A stretch of 64,000 nt of DNA from Gloeopeniophorella convolvens. Taxonomy: Eukaryota > Basidiomycota > Agaricomycetes > Russulales. Under the pieces are notes generated by a model. The model was not told the origin of the DNA. It did not search any database and was given only the letters and a program-made list of their open reading frames with translations. The DNA is taken from the NCBI GenBank assembly GCA_022496205.1, contig WTXD01000025.1, positions 186,001 through 250,000 of the forward strand. Direction: 5' to 3'. Position 1 is the first letter of the stretch. Each line of letters begins with the position of its first letter. Shown here piece after piece: positions 43,598 through 56,200 of this stretch. Both the position numbers and the translations under genes were made by a program.

Positions 43598-46500
43598 CTA
43601 CGTAGCGAGAGCCCCTTTTACGCTTATGAGCATTGCTTCGTCCCCACTGCGCACACGCCATAGGCATCCATCTTCATCATCAGTGCTCTCATGGAGCCGC
43701 AGTGCCGCGCGACCGTGGCCGTCCACGCTATCGAGGATCAAAATCTTCAGCTCCCCTGTAATACCCGTTGTATCAAGATCAGCAATTACGACAGCGTGCG
43801 ATGGTGGCAGGTTACCCTGGAACGGCGGCCGATCTGCCGGGAGGACGGAAAGGCTTTGAGGGAGCCCAAGGCCTTGCAGGCGCCGTACGACGGCGTCAAG
43901 CGTCCCGTCGAACCACCCACGTGCGGAGAATGCTTCCCAGGTCTCCCATACTTTGGCAAAATCGGGGTGCTGCTCGACTGCTTCGTCCACTTCGCTCATC
44001 ATCCCTGTCTTGGGCTCCGCGACAAACGGAGAATCAAGGGAAATCAAGTCCGCGCGAGGGCTTAGCTGCAGGATCGCGTCAAGCTCTGCGCGCGCTTAAG
44101 TGGATACACAGCCTCCAGGCACATACAAGTAGGTTGGTTGATACCATATTGGACCTAGGAGATGTTGTTGGGCTACGAATCGGCTGTGGCTGTTGGGAGC
44201 GCCAGGTGGCTTGTTAGCGGCGGCATCTAGATGAACAGAGATACCGACAAGTGCAAGTGAGCGTAGTTCCGGGCTCCCCGCGGCTATCGCCAGATCGCCG
44301 GCGGTCACAGTCCGTGTAAGGTCATCCCGAGGATCAAGGGATGGCGTCGAGCGCGCGCTGCTTGAGCTGTGCGCATAAAGAGGCCGAGCAGGGGGTGGTG
44401 CCTCGTATGCTGCGTAGCGAAGCTTATGGGATCCACTGAGTGACGATCTTGATGTAGATGGTGAAGCGGGGACTGCACGCGGCGAAAGCGGGGTTGGTGC
44501 TGGCTTCGATTCGAGCGCGAGTAGAAAGTCTGGGAGCTAGAACGATGTTCGTCTCATTGTGCTGAATCGAGAGTAGTATTCAGATTTCCTTACCGAGCGC
44601 GAGCGGCTATTCGCAACGGCAGCTCTCAGCTCATCTGGCTTGTTGATCAACTGCGTAAATTGGGAACATCTCTGCACCGATTTACCTCATTAGGCACAGT
44701 GAGGTTCTCAGGGAACAGATGGTTTGCTCACGCGTGCTATGTGGCGGCCTGATGCACCACCTAAGGCCTGGACATCCGAGACTACTTCAGGAGGCACTTT
44801 ATCGCACTCCGCTGACAGACGTATCATCGTCAGAAGGCTGACCTCCTGAATAGAAGCTGCAGTGCTGTTAGCAGGATAGGATCTAGAATCACGAAGTGAG
44901 CTACCTGGATAGAGGTTCAACCTGGTGCCCAGTCCACGTAGCAGCTGGAGAGGTGACACGGAGATACGTCCCGCGTACTCGCAGGCCAAGGCTGTAAGGA
45001 CGACCATGAACGTCGGGCCAAAAGAGGTTCCTGCTTCAGTGAGTGGCACTAGTAACGACGTCGCGACACTGGTGCCAAAGTCGTCGCCACCTCAAAGCCG
45101 TCGTCGGCGTCAATATGATTGGACAGAGGGGGGTACTTAAGCTCACCATCATGTATGAAAGATAGAACATTCTCCACAGCGTGTTCTAGGACTCGCCGAT
45201 TCGCCCTCCCGTCTGATAGGTTTCCAGCTGACGACAGGATATCCCTGACAGACCTGGCATATACTTCCGCATCTTCTCCAGCAAAAACTTTGATGATCTC
45301 CAGGAGCGCGAGCACCTCATCTTCGTATGATTCGGTCGAAGGGTTCAATTCTTGGAGCTTCTGAGCGAAGTAAGACTGCACGATGGCCGAGTCTACCCCT
45401 AGCAGGATACGTAGCGTCTAAGAGACATCAGAGCTACGCACATCCAGGCAGTAACAGGCAACTCACCTGGACCCTGATGGCAGGGTCCGAAGAAGATAAC
45501 AGCTGCATCACACGCTCAACCTCCCACGCTTCAAGAACAGAAGGGATTTCTTGAGTTGTGCCCGCCCATGTCGCTGGAGGTACACATGCTAGGCATGATA
45601 AAAATAGATGCTGCTCGTGAGGGTCATTGGAGAGCAAGTGACGTATATGTGCGACGGGAGAGCCATCCGATGCCACAAGTGGAATCAGGGCGTCCGTAGG
45701 GGTATTCCGTAGCACAGAAAAACAGTCGTACAGTAGGGCTTGTATCAAAGTCAGCATGTCAGGTTTGATAGACACGGTGGGCAATCATACTATGATTCTT
45801 CGCGTTCTTCGCAGACCGCTTGATCAGTCCGACGACGAGCTTTAATACTTCTAGAGAGGGTCTGTTCTCCGCTGTCTCGTCTCGCATGCCATGGAGAGGG
45901 TATATTTACTTACTCCACGACATTATACAACCGTAGGATCTTCTGCACTACCAATGTGGCCTCTTGACTTTCCGTGGAAGGCTTGCGGAAATGAAGCAAT
46001 GGCTGGTTGATGTTAGCCAGGATATCCACCCCCAACGATCCGTCCTGGGAAAGTCAGGCTGAAGAGCTAGCAATATGGCACATTCCTACTGACCTTATGC
46101 AAGCTTCTGCAGATGGAGACTGCTGAACCAATCACGCTCCAGTCTCTGTCGCGAAGCCGTTTTGAAATCTCGGGAGATAGCCAGCGTAGTATAGCAGGGT
46201 CTTCCTCTGCCAGGGCACGGATTGTAAATAGCACGCGCCGGCGTATGTAAGGTCTGAGCCGAATGAGCAGAAATAGCGATAAAGACGACGAAGACGCACG
46301 ACTTGTGGGAGAGAAGATCGTGTAGTCGGGTTTGAATGGCTGGGATCACGTCCTGGCTCGGGGACTGGATAAGGTAGTCCAATGCAAGAGAGATACGTGC
46401 CCCAGAAAGAGACTCAAGGTCCTGAGGAGCTGTCAGTAAACGTTAAGCAAGGAGTCAGGGGCGCGCACCTTCCGAAGAGTGTTGACGAGCATTAGCTTCA

Positions 46501-46951
46501 AGTCGTGTTGCGGAGGCATGATCTCGGAGCAGAACAGGTATCCTAACGAGTGCTCAGCAAGTAAGACAATAGATTCGATGCGGGGCGTACCTGTCTTCCG
46601 TTCATCAATAGATGATCCTGCCTCCGCCAAACTCACGGCGTGAGGGAGCGCAAACTCCAGCGCGCCATGGGGGAGACCCGCCACTGTGGCCACGGAGCAA
46701 TACAACAACAGAATGAGGCATTCTTGACACTGGGTCTAATTGACCTGATGCTTTTACTGAAGCTGACCGCGCTGAGCATTGTTGAGACCTACGGATGAGA
46801 AGCCAGGGCGCGAAAGCCTGTCGCGTACAATGTCGATCTCGCCGAGTAGGTAGTCGTCCGCTTGTTGAATAGTCTGTGCCTGTTCAACCTTGCTGACAAG
46901 TGTATAGTGTGCACGGCTCAGGGCGCCCGAAGATATAAATGGGACCTCCAT
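43598..46951 (-). CDS. AP-4 complex epsilon-like large adaptin
   Basis: Large subunit of a heterotetrameric trans-Golgi/endosomal coat adaptor. About ten or more short exons. The first (from 46951) begins MEVPFISSGALSRAHYTLVS then KVEQAQTIQQADDYLLGEID. Splicing then gives TQCQECLILLLYCSVATVAG, LPHGALEFALPHAVSLAE, GYLFCSEIMPPQHDLKLMLV then NTLRKDLES, then, across a 46-nt intron, SPYIRRRVLFTIRALAEED, ILRWLSPEISKRLRDRDWSV and IGSAVSICRSLHK. These follow the adaptin HEAT-repeat pattern of gamma/epsilon subunits and fit epsilon best by memory. The C-terminal part has RADLISLDSPFVAEP and a beta-rich appendage-like end. Several middle exons (44.1-45.4 kb) are placed by adaptin-like helices only. It shares a 200-bp promoter with BUB2. 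Confidence 0.72.
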
Positions 46952-47152
46952 TGGGTGTGGCGAACGGTGTGGTAGAGCGGGAACGGTAACAGGTAACCCA
47001 GGATAGCCCCGATACCATAGGATACCATTCAGCGCGCTTCGGAGCGGAAGCGCGAGGACGCTCAGTTTGGTTCGTGCAGGGAACACGTGGGCGCTCCCCC
47101 GTTCCCTCAACCCACCACGGTCACTTCAACAACATTCCGTGTATCGACGACG
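46952..47152. promoter_or_regulatory. Short bidirectional promoter, AP-4 epsilon-like / BUB2
   Basis: Only about 200 bp separate the two divergent start codons, so the core promoters must overlap or be adjacent. No clear TATA box is seen for BUB2. An AGATATAAAT lies at 46931-46940, inside the adaptin coding start, so it is not useful as a promoter. Confidence 0.55.
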
Positions 47153-48408
47153 ATGAGCGACGCGGCCGGTCTTGCTGCGACCGCGCACACATTCAACAAG
47201 ATCCTCTCTCAGCCGAAATCATCTTCAAAAACACGCACGACGGAGGATGTCGAAGAAAGCGTGAAGAAGCTCCGGCGACTCATCCTCATCGAGGGCATAC
47301 CTTCGAAAGCGGTACGCCAGCCAGGCTGATATCTCCATTCATACACTCAGTGACACGCAGGATCCGACGTTACGGTATAGGATTTGGAAAATTCTGCTGA
47401 GAGTGAACGAGTTGTCTGCAGAAACATTCCTTGAATACGTTGCAAGAGGGCCGTGCGAAGTCAGGGAGAAGATCCGCAATGATACATTCCGGTATGCAGG
47501 AGACTCCTTTCGAAAATCGCCCCAACTCAAAAACTGTCATTTTCAGCACTCTCGCTACCGACCGTGGCTTCAAAGAGCGCGTCCGGGAGGATATGCTTGT
47601 CCGGCTGCTGGATGCGTTCGTGTGGCGAAACCATGGTGTGTGGCGTCGCGCTGTCACCCACTCAAGCCACCACTTACCCTCTCCCCCCAGACCGGCAAGA
47701 GTCATCCAACCAGTTAGGTTTCACCTACGTGCAGGGCATGAATGTCCTAGCTGCTCCCTTCCTCTATACAATGCCTTCAGAGTTAGAGGCGTTCTTCTGC
47801 TTCTCAAAATTCATAGAAGAGTCATGTCCTCTCTACGTGCAACCAACATTGGAGGGCGTTCATCGCGGTTTGAAGGTCTGTGCTACTAGCTGCAGCCTGA
47901 TCTTCTTCCTTACGCTTTTGCAGCTCCTTGACCGGTGCCTCAAAATTGTGGACCCGGAGCTGTTCAACTATCTTCGCTCGAAGAATCTATCTGCTGAATT
48001 ATATGCATTTCCATGTTCGTGCCTTTCTCTTCGTTTTGCTCTTTTCGCTGATTTTTTGGATAATAGCTGTTTTGACCCTATGCGCCTGCACTCCGCCACT
48101 CGACCAGGTTCTTCAATTGTGGGACTTTCTCCTCGCCTTCGGAGTCCACCTCAACGTACTGTGCGTCATTGCGCAACTGCTACTCATCCGTGACGATGTC
48201 ATAGCTTCGTCTTCGTATGTTGTCCTCGCCTCTTCTTGTGCTGCGGCTCACGCCCAACGTACTCGTTCGTTAGACCAATGCGCCTCCTACGGACCTTCCC
48301 TCCGTTAGAGGCGCTTCCCGTCGTCGGTATTGCTGTCACCCTCGTTCGTGACCTTCCACCTGAATTGTACGATGAGCTTGTGCGGCACCCATACGAGTAC
48401 CACGGTTG
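47153..48408 (+). CDS. BUB2: BUB2: TBC-domain spindle-position checkpoint GAP component
   Basis: Bub2 with Bfa1 is the GTPase-activating complex for Tem1 that holds back mitotic exit at the spindle pole. Several short exons. The start MSDAAGLAATAHTFNKILSQ leads to RRLILIEGIP, then LRYRIWKILLRVNELSAETF, GPCEVREKIRNDTFR, TLATDRGFKERVREDMLVRL and LDAFVWRN. The TBC catalytic segment with the Arg and Gln fingers is represented by IRNDTFR and FTYVQGMNVLAAPFLY. Then come FCFSKFIEESCPLYVQPTLE, LDRCLKIVDPELFNYLRSKN, QVLQLWDFLLAFGVHLNVLC and the end RPMRLLRTFPPLEALPVVGI...HPYEYHG. The NDTFR and short total length (about 330 residues) separate Bub2 from other TBC proteins. Confidence 0.9.
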
Positions 48409-48590
48409 ACTATCCTGCTTCGCTTCGCTTTTACTCTCCTTCCCCTTCATGTTGTCACCCTAAATTATCGCCTTTTGCTTCATGTTCTAGACCTCATCGC
48501 ATGTAGCTTTTATAGGCCTGTATATCCCTCTCACGCAGTGTATATATAACATGGAGTAGTTCCCAATCAAGGGAATGGAAGAGATTATCT

Positions 48591-51500
48591 TCAATTCAAA
48601 GTCCGTTCTATATCCGCTTTGAAGTTCGCTGCCCAGCAGAAATGGCCGCATCCTGCTGCACACGGATGTCCAACCAGCTGCCGAGGCGCAGGCACAATTG
48701 CAGGTGGCTCAGGTGCATACTCCGGCACCGCGTCAGCACCATCACCCTCGCTGTCGTTGCTGCGCGATGTCGAACGACCAGGGCGGCGAGGCCGCTTCGA
48801 GGGCGTGACTGGTGAATGCGGTGGAGGTGAAAGAAGAGCCACCATTGGTTTCTCCGTGTAAAACCGCCTATAGCAGGATTGATGACCTCCGTGTGAACAG
48901 ATGGCACATTGGAAGAGCATAGACTTGACCGGCAGGTGGCTGGGATCCAAGGTGAGCGTCGCATACAGAGTTCGCGGCAAAGGACCTACCAGATGGAACA
49001 CTGAGCTGCTGGCAATTTGCAATTCGCACATACAGAGCCGTTTGCTTGGGCCGGGATGAGCTTTCCGCAGCGTCCACATGAGATGTAGACTGTCGTCTGA
49101 AGCTGAGAGGCCAGGGTATAGATAGAATCAGACAGAAGGAACACTAGCGGCTGTGACTCTTACATTAGTGACGGCACGGACCTCAGGCGTGGGTGCGTGT
49201 TTCCGCAAGTATGCTGCAGCAGTGAACAGCTTCATCCGCATAAGCACCTCTAACCTTGGCATCAGCACACTGAAAACCTCCGGGAAGTACAGTCACGTAC
49301 CAATGTAAGCCTCCAAGAAACGCTTTACCCTTTGCTCGCTCATGCGCAGGTCTTTCGGCGCCACAAGCGCCATCATGGCGCAGGTCTGGACGTCCCCGTT
49401 TCCCGCACACTCCTCGAGTGCCTCCCGTAAGGCTACCCACGTCGCCTCCCGCACTTCTTCAACGCGCCGACGAATCTCGTTGCGCGCCCAGACCTCTTGC
49501 ATGTCCTCCGGGCCGAGCAAGTTGTCATCATTCGACCCGAATAGACCGTCCGAAACGCCGATGGATGCAACACGTGACGCGACTCGCGACGCGCCCGCAG
49601 GCTGAATCGCGGCTGCGCTGCGCTCGTGGTCTGCATCGTCGTGCGCGGTCACCGTGCGCATGCTACTCCGCGAGCCCTGCTTCACGAGGGGTGGCGCGGG
49701 CGTCTGCGGTGCGGCGAGCGTTGAACTGCGGCTGCGTGTCTTCACTCGTCGGCGCTGCGATAGCGAGCGCGCCCGGATTCGCTTTGGCGCGCTCCCGTCT
49801 TCCGATTCTGTCTCGGTCGATGCGGGCGACGGCGAGTCGTCGTCAGCCTCACGTTCGTCCTCAGTCCACGTCTGCTGCCCTGCGACACGTGACAGCGGGC
49901 TGGGATGCACGAGCGGGAGACGGGCGAACGACTGTCCAGTCGGCGACACGGCAGAGGCAGAGGGTAAGAATTCGTGTAAGTCACTTTCGCTGCCGCTGGA
50001 ATCCGAGTCATCGAGGGTACCCTCGCCGACGTGACGCAAGCTGGGTGTGAGGGTCGCGTTCGCACTGTCACTGGGCACAGGGGAGGGAGACGAGATTGAG
50101 AGGCGCCGGAACGACGACAACGCTCGTGGCCGGTTGGGAGGAAACCCTGCATTCGAGGGGCGGCGCGAGAACAGGGATGGCGGCCGCGAGGAGTTTGGCG
50201 ACGGTGTACTGAGTGCTGACTGAGGACTTGCAGTTATCTGTGAGGCAGAGAGACGCTGAGGAGACGGCGAATTGGAAACTGGGTTTGATACGACTCGATG
50301 CGGGGAACCCCCCGTACTTGGATGGGTGGATATTTGTTTCGAGGCATGGTCAGAGGGTAAACCTCGAGGGGTGTCAGGAGGGGCAGGCGCGTTCGCAGTG
50401 ACGCTAGAAGATGTCGGGATCGCGGCAGGTGCCGAGTGAGAGTGGGGCAGGATACGTGAAGTCAAGGGCAAAGGAGACAACGGAGGTGTTGGAGGTCGAG
50501 TGGGCGGAGGTGACGTCGGGGTCAAGAGAGACTGAAGAAGGCACCAAATTTGGAAGGCTTGTTGGTGATTCGCCTCCAGAGCGACCTTCGCGTTCATCTC
50601 GCAGACTTGGACTTTGTCCGGGTTGTCGAACACATAGCCTTTCGCGAGCACAGCAACTCTATCCAGACCCTGATGAGAAGGATCGAAAGAATGTGCTCCC
50701 ACGCTCTGTGAAATTGAGTTATACGGCCTGTCTCCGAGCGCTTTAAGTTTAGCGGGGTGAACGGACTGCCTTGCCTTCGGTTCTCTTTGAAGGAATCAAC
50801 GACATATGAATGACACGAAGGAGCTCACGTACATGTCGTCGTACGGTATCTCCCATGTGCTCCTTTTGTCAACCACAAAGGCGAGCGAGCCTGACACATC
50901 CCATGCGGTGGCGAGGCGCGGGACTGCATCCAAAGGACGGTAAGAGTTCCTCAGATCAAGCTGAGCGAACGTCCCAGATGAGTGTTGAGCCCAGAGTGCA
51001 TGTGAGTCCCGGAATTCGACATCTGACATCCAAAGGAGGTCACATCAACTTGACATGCACGTGAAGGAGAGACGAACCTGTTACTCCGCCTTCGATCGCC
51101 GAACCCCCTACTAGCCACTTCGCAATGTACCCTCGTCTCACATCCCAGATCTCGACTGCATCGCCGACGTCTGTCCTCCTCTTCACGGGGACCGCTTCGG
51201 GTTCTTCTTCCAGGACACCATCAACACCCCCGGAGTCTCCCATATCCGACATTGACCCTGTGCCGAACTCCGCATTTGACACGACAGCGAGTTCACATTC
51301 ATAGCCAGGCCGCCAGCGGACGCGACGCACGGGAAAAGGTGTTGCGAGGGTATAGGTAGGAGTACGCTCGAATTGCGGGCCTGAGAGATCCCAGACTTTG
51401 ACTGTGCGGTCAAGCGACCCACTGGCAACCCATCCACCCGAACCAGGGCTTGCTCCCTCGGGAGCACACCAGTCGAGCGTGAGGATGGGTGCTGCGTGCG

Positions 51501-52516
51501 CGACGGGTAGGCGATCAAGCTGTCCTTTTGACCCCATTGAGAAATCATATCTGTAGGCTCAATCAGTAAAGATGTATGCATTGTGCAACGATGTTTGTAG
51601 GACCTGTATAAGCTGCCATTGTCAAGGCCGACAACCGCATGAACCGGACACGCTTGGCTACGCGAGAAGGAAGCCGACCGAACAGCAGTTGGATGATGGA
51701 GTCTGATGACGGAGTTCCTCATGTCGCGTAGATCCTGATATGTTGTCAAGGTACGCACATGCTTCAGAGCTACTGAAAACTCACCCAAACTCTGATGTCA
51801 CCGTCAGCAGATCCAGTCATGCAGTAGTTGAAGACAATCGGCGAGTACGCAAGCACGTGGATTGAACGGAGGTGGAGGCGGGTGCGACGCTCTGAATAGG
51901 CGCATGGGTTCGTGGGCGGGACTCGTGAAGGAATCGCCTACTCACCGTACTTCGAGGGACCTAGTTTGTTGAGATCCCACATGATGAGCTCGCCGTTCCG
52001 CGCACTCGTCAGGATCTTATTGTCGTAACCTTGGGACCACTAAGATGACATTTTCCCACTAGCGGTGAGACTTACTTCCGAGACCCCAAGCGACATCGGT
52101 GCTAATGCTCTCCATCTTGAGACCGCTACCATTCCAGAAGTTCCGTGAAGCATCTATCCGATGACCACCGCGGCCGACCGAAGACTTGTGATCAGGGTTG
52201 AGTGAAGTGGGAAAATCGGAGACGCGTAGAATACGCAGGGCTGAGTGCATCCGCAGGCGTAACTCAGTCTCCGCTCTGCGATACAAACAAGCTTGGACTC
52301 ACACTCCCTCCCTGCGACCACACACCGCTCGCCATCCCCACTTTTAGCAATTGTTCCGCCGCCATTCGTGGCTGCCCTCGGAAGCCTCACTGTGCGCGTC
52401 GAACCTTGATGACCGTGGGACCGTGCGTCAGTGTACAGATCATTGGCTGTGGTCGATGAGTTGAGGTGGAGGGATGGTCTGTGAGGGCGATGCGGAGCTC
52501 CCTGGGGAGAAAGCAT
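48591..52516 (-). CDS. RTC1: RTC1/WDR24: SEA/GATOR2 complex WD40-RING subunit
   Basis: Vacuole-associated SEACAT/GATOR2 subunit that controls TORC1 in response to amino acids. The gene starts at 52516 and has many introns through the WD40 part. Visible pieces: DGERCVVAGRE/ALRILRVSDF, SISTDVAWGLG, NKILTSARNGELIMWDLNKL, ILTLDWCAPEG with WVASGSLDRTVKVWDLSGPQ, TFAQLDLRNSYRPLDAVPRL, and SGSLAFVVDKRSTWEIPYDD, typical of WDR24. After the propeller, DKVQVCEMNAKVALEANHQQ then AFQIWCLLQSLL begins the helical part, followed by a long Ser/Pro-rich disordered insert. The last exons carry a zinc RING-like end (FQCAICSHGGHQSCY; CAAGCGHFC). The 3' end faces that of BUB2, about 180 bp apart. Individual exon borders in 50.7-52.1 kb were not all resolved. 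Confidence 0.83.
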
Positions 52517-53268
52517 GACCTATGAAACTGTGGGCGTAGACATATACTATCGCACCCGCTACCTGTGTGCAATGTGGTTTGCAACAGTCCCAGGCCCAGA
52601 GATATGAGACTCACTCCTTTCCCATTCGAATATAGTGTTGGAGTGTTCTAACAATGGCCAAGTCTAAGTCGAGTGTTGTGCACTTGTTGCCAGTGATGCA
52701 GGTGTAAATAGCCTTAGCCTGTTCGGCCATGCACTCGGCCGCCGCCTCAGGCCGCCTCACTCGTTCCGGCCCGTATATTCCGGGCTCGTCCAATTTGCAG
52801 TGGCCGCCGTCTTTGAACTCCCCCGACGCTACATAAATACCTTCAGTGGGCTCCCGGATCTCTCAATGCCAGTCGTTCACTCGCGCTCAGCTTTGTTTTT
52901 AGTTAGGGGAATTCCTAGTATATAGCCCATCATCTTGAGCTTGAGCTTCAAGCTCTTCAAGGACGGAGCCGACTCGGATGCACGTGGCAAACTTCTCGGA
53001 TTGGAGACGGAAAACAAGAAACGCCCTGAGTACGCATCATTACAGCTTGTTCAATGTTCATGATTATTTTTGGCGCCGTGCTGCCTTTCTAGGGTCTCCC
53101 TTTGCGGGCGTGTCGAGCCGCCGAATCAGCACGGACAGTTGCGTGTGACTGGCAGGCTCTCCTAAGCGCGCAGTGTGGGCCGCGTGTATCACCGCCTCAC
53201 GAGAACTCTTGGGTCCTTTTGTGACGCACCCCTCTGTTACTACCCAGGACCCTCAGCAGCTTGCTCTC
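52517..53268. promoter_or_regulatory. Divergent intergenic region RTC1 / NLR
   Basis: Upstream region of both flanking genes. A CTACATAAATAC TATA-like site lies near 52830 on the NLR side. An open stretch at 52930-53030 (LSLSFKLFKD...) followed by GT-AG-like sites could be a 5' exon that extends the NLR N-terminus, but no start codon is evident in it. Confidence 0.4.
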
Positions 53269-56200
53269 ATGGAGGATGCTGTGTCGATGCCAGTCCCTGA
53301 GACTGATATTCGGTCACAGGATGAAACGCCCTCCAATCTCCAGTCCCTTTTCAGCGATGCGATCGACAGGTACAGGAATGATACAGGGATAGATATGGCT
53401 ACACATCCCCTCGCCGACAAACTCAAGAGTTGTCGCACCGTGGATTCTGTCGTCTCGGTTTTCCAAAGTCAACTGCATCTGTTCGAATCTATGCGGAGCT
53501 CGGGGAAGAAGGCGAAGATCATTACGGCGCTCAAGCCAACGATTGAGATTATGCTTGCGCTACTCGACAATGATGCGCTGCAAGGAGTCGTCAGTTCGGT
53601 GAGAATGACGCTCCTACCCCCCATACGTACCTGACTGTCCATCACCCACAGGTATTCCCTCCCGCGAATGCAATATTCTCTGGGATCGGCATTCTCCTTG
53701 GTGTCAGTGCCCATTTTTGAACCCGAGCCCCACCTCACTACTCACAACCCCTCAGGCGGTGAAGAAAGTTAGTGCGGACTGGGATGGAATCATCGATATC
53801 TTCAATAGCATCTCGAGATTTCTGGAGCGCCTCAGGATCTACGTCTCGGATCCACCTCCCGGCGTGTCAACGATCCTCGTGAAAACGATCGCAGAGTTGC
53901 TATCCACCTCTTCCATCGTCACAAAGCGTCTCCAGCAGGGATGGTTCCCGTTCAGTAAGTCTAGTATCCTACCTGATGCATTAAATACACCTTGTTCATA
54001 TCGTACTTCAGAGGCTATTTACCGGTCGCTCATAGAGGATACCGAGATAGAAGATGCATTGAAACGGCTGGACAAGCTCACGAACGAGGAGCTCGCGATG
54101 GCCGTTGCTGAGATATTGAAAACCCTTCGTAATGTCGCTCGTGACGTAAGCGTCGTAAGGGGAGGTATGTCACCTACCTCTCGGTTTGTGTCCGTCGGCT
54201 CATCATAGCGATGGTTCTCGAAAGACGTCGAGGTATCATCGAGGGTCATTCAGGAGAACTTTGGTATGTGTGATGCAGTACATGCAGGCTCGTCCATCGG
54301 GGTGACCACGGACACCAGTCGCGACGCAGAAGGTGGCCCAGGGACTGACTGTCATACAACGTTCGTCGAAATCAGAAATCACGTACTCAACGTTGTTGAC
54401 ATGTCATTCCGCAGGTAATGACCTGCAGCGCCGGTTCCGAGAATGGCTCTCTCCGCCCGACCCTACGACCAATCATCTCAAGGCGTGCAGCGTCCGCCGC
54501 GATGGTTCCGCCAGGTGGTTTTTCAATGGGAGCAAGTTCAAGGAGTGGACAACGAACGGGAACCTGTTTTGGATACACGGAAAAGGTGCGAACACAGTTC
54601 CATTCTTCACGCTACTTTTCCCTCTAATCAGTTTTTCCATAGTCGGTTCTGGAAAGACTGTGCTCTGGTACGCCATGTTCCGGTGGGGTCGGCGCAGACA
54701 CCTGATATTGTTATCGGCCAGCTCTGCCATTGTAGATCAGCTGCGGCGCCACAATGCGACAAGGTCCGCCGCTGTAGTCTACTTCTACTGCGACTTTCAG
54801 GATACTGCAAAGCAAGACGTTCGCGGCCTTCTCTGCTCGTTCTTGATCCAGCTCTGCGAACAGTCCGATACATACCTGAACATATTGTCCGGCCTATCCT
54901 CCTCTGTCTCCGATGGATCTTTGAAGCCCAACAACGAAATGCTCGCGGAATGGATAAAGTACATGTTGGCGCTCCCAGTCGGAAACAACCCCAAGTATAT
55001 CATCTTGGACGCCCTCGACGAATGTCCTAGCTTCGGCCTGCCGTCGCCTCGCACAAGCGTCGTGGCCTTCTTGAAGGAACTCTGCGGCCTATCTCGAGCC
55101 CATAATTTACGTCTATGCGTAATAAGCCGACATGACCACGACATTGAATCCGATCTGGAGCCGTTGGCGTCCCATTCGATGTCTCTAGAGAACGAACGTG
55201 GTCAGGCGCAGGACATGGCGGACTACACCAACTCGGCGATCGAGTCGGATTCTCAGATGAGAGAATGGGACACGGAAACAAAGGACCTCGTCATCCGCAT
55301 ACTGTCGGAAAAGGCGCACGGGATGTAAGCCTCCCACGATCTCCTTCCCACCTAAGTTAAGGTTCTCATTAATTGCACACAGGTTCCGATACGTACAATG
55401 TCAACTCGAAACGCTGCGCGGTTGCCATCCGGCAGATATTCAGACCGTTCTGAACACATTGCCAGAAGGCCTCGAAGGGACGTACGAACACATGCTGCAG
55501 CGCATTCCGGAGACGAAGTGGAAATACGCCCACCGTCTTCTCCAGTGCCTCACATCCGTTGCTCGTCCGCTCAGTGTCGCGGAGGCTGCGGAGATCCTTG
55601 CAATCGACTTCGACTCCGACTCCATCCCCACACTCCATCCAGAGAGGCGCTCGAACGATGCTGAGGCCGCCATCATGTCAACATGCTCCAGCTTGGTCGA
55701 CATCGTCAGTGGCGAGAAGACTTCCTCCCGAATCGTGAAGTTCGCCCACATGTCAGTGCAAGAGTATCTGACCTCTGAACGCCTCGCGAACTTGCCAGAC
55801 GAACGAGTCTCCCGCTATCACGTGATCCCCGAACTCGCCCATACGCTCCTTGCCCAAGCTTGCCTCAGCACTGTGTTCTTCGACGACCACAATGACTCGG
55901 GCGACGCTTATATCCCTTCATCCCCGCTCTCCGACTATGCCGACCGCCACTGGACTTCCCATGCACGATTCGACGGCGTTTCGCCCCGTATCATGACCGC
56001 GTTGGAGCATCTTCTCGATCCTCAGAGACCCAAATTTAACGACTGGGCGAAGACGCTACATTTGGACGATTGCCCAGACTCGAAGGATATGGATGTCCAG
56101 CTGGTCTGTGACGAAAGCGAGGATCATGATTCGTCTCCAGGGTCTCCTCTGTATTACTCCGCGCTGCTCGGTCTTCACCAATTAGCAGACCACCTGGCTG

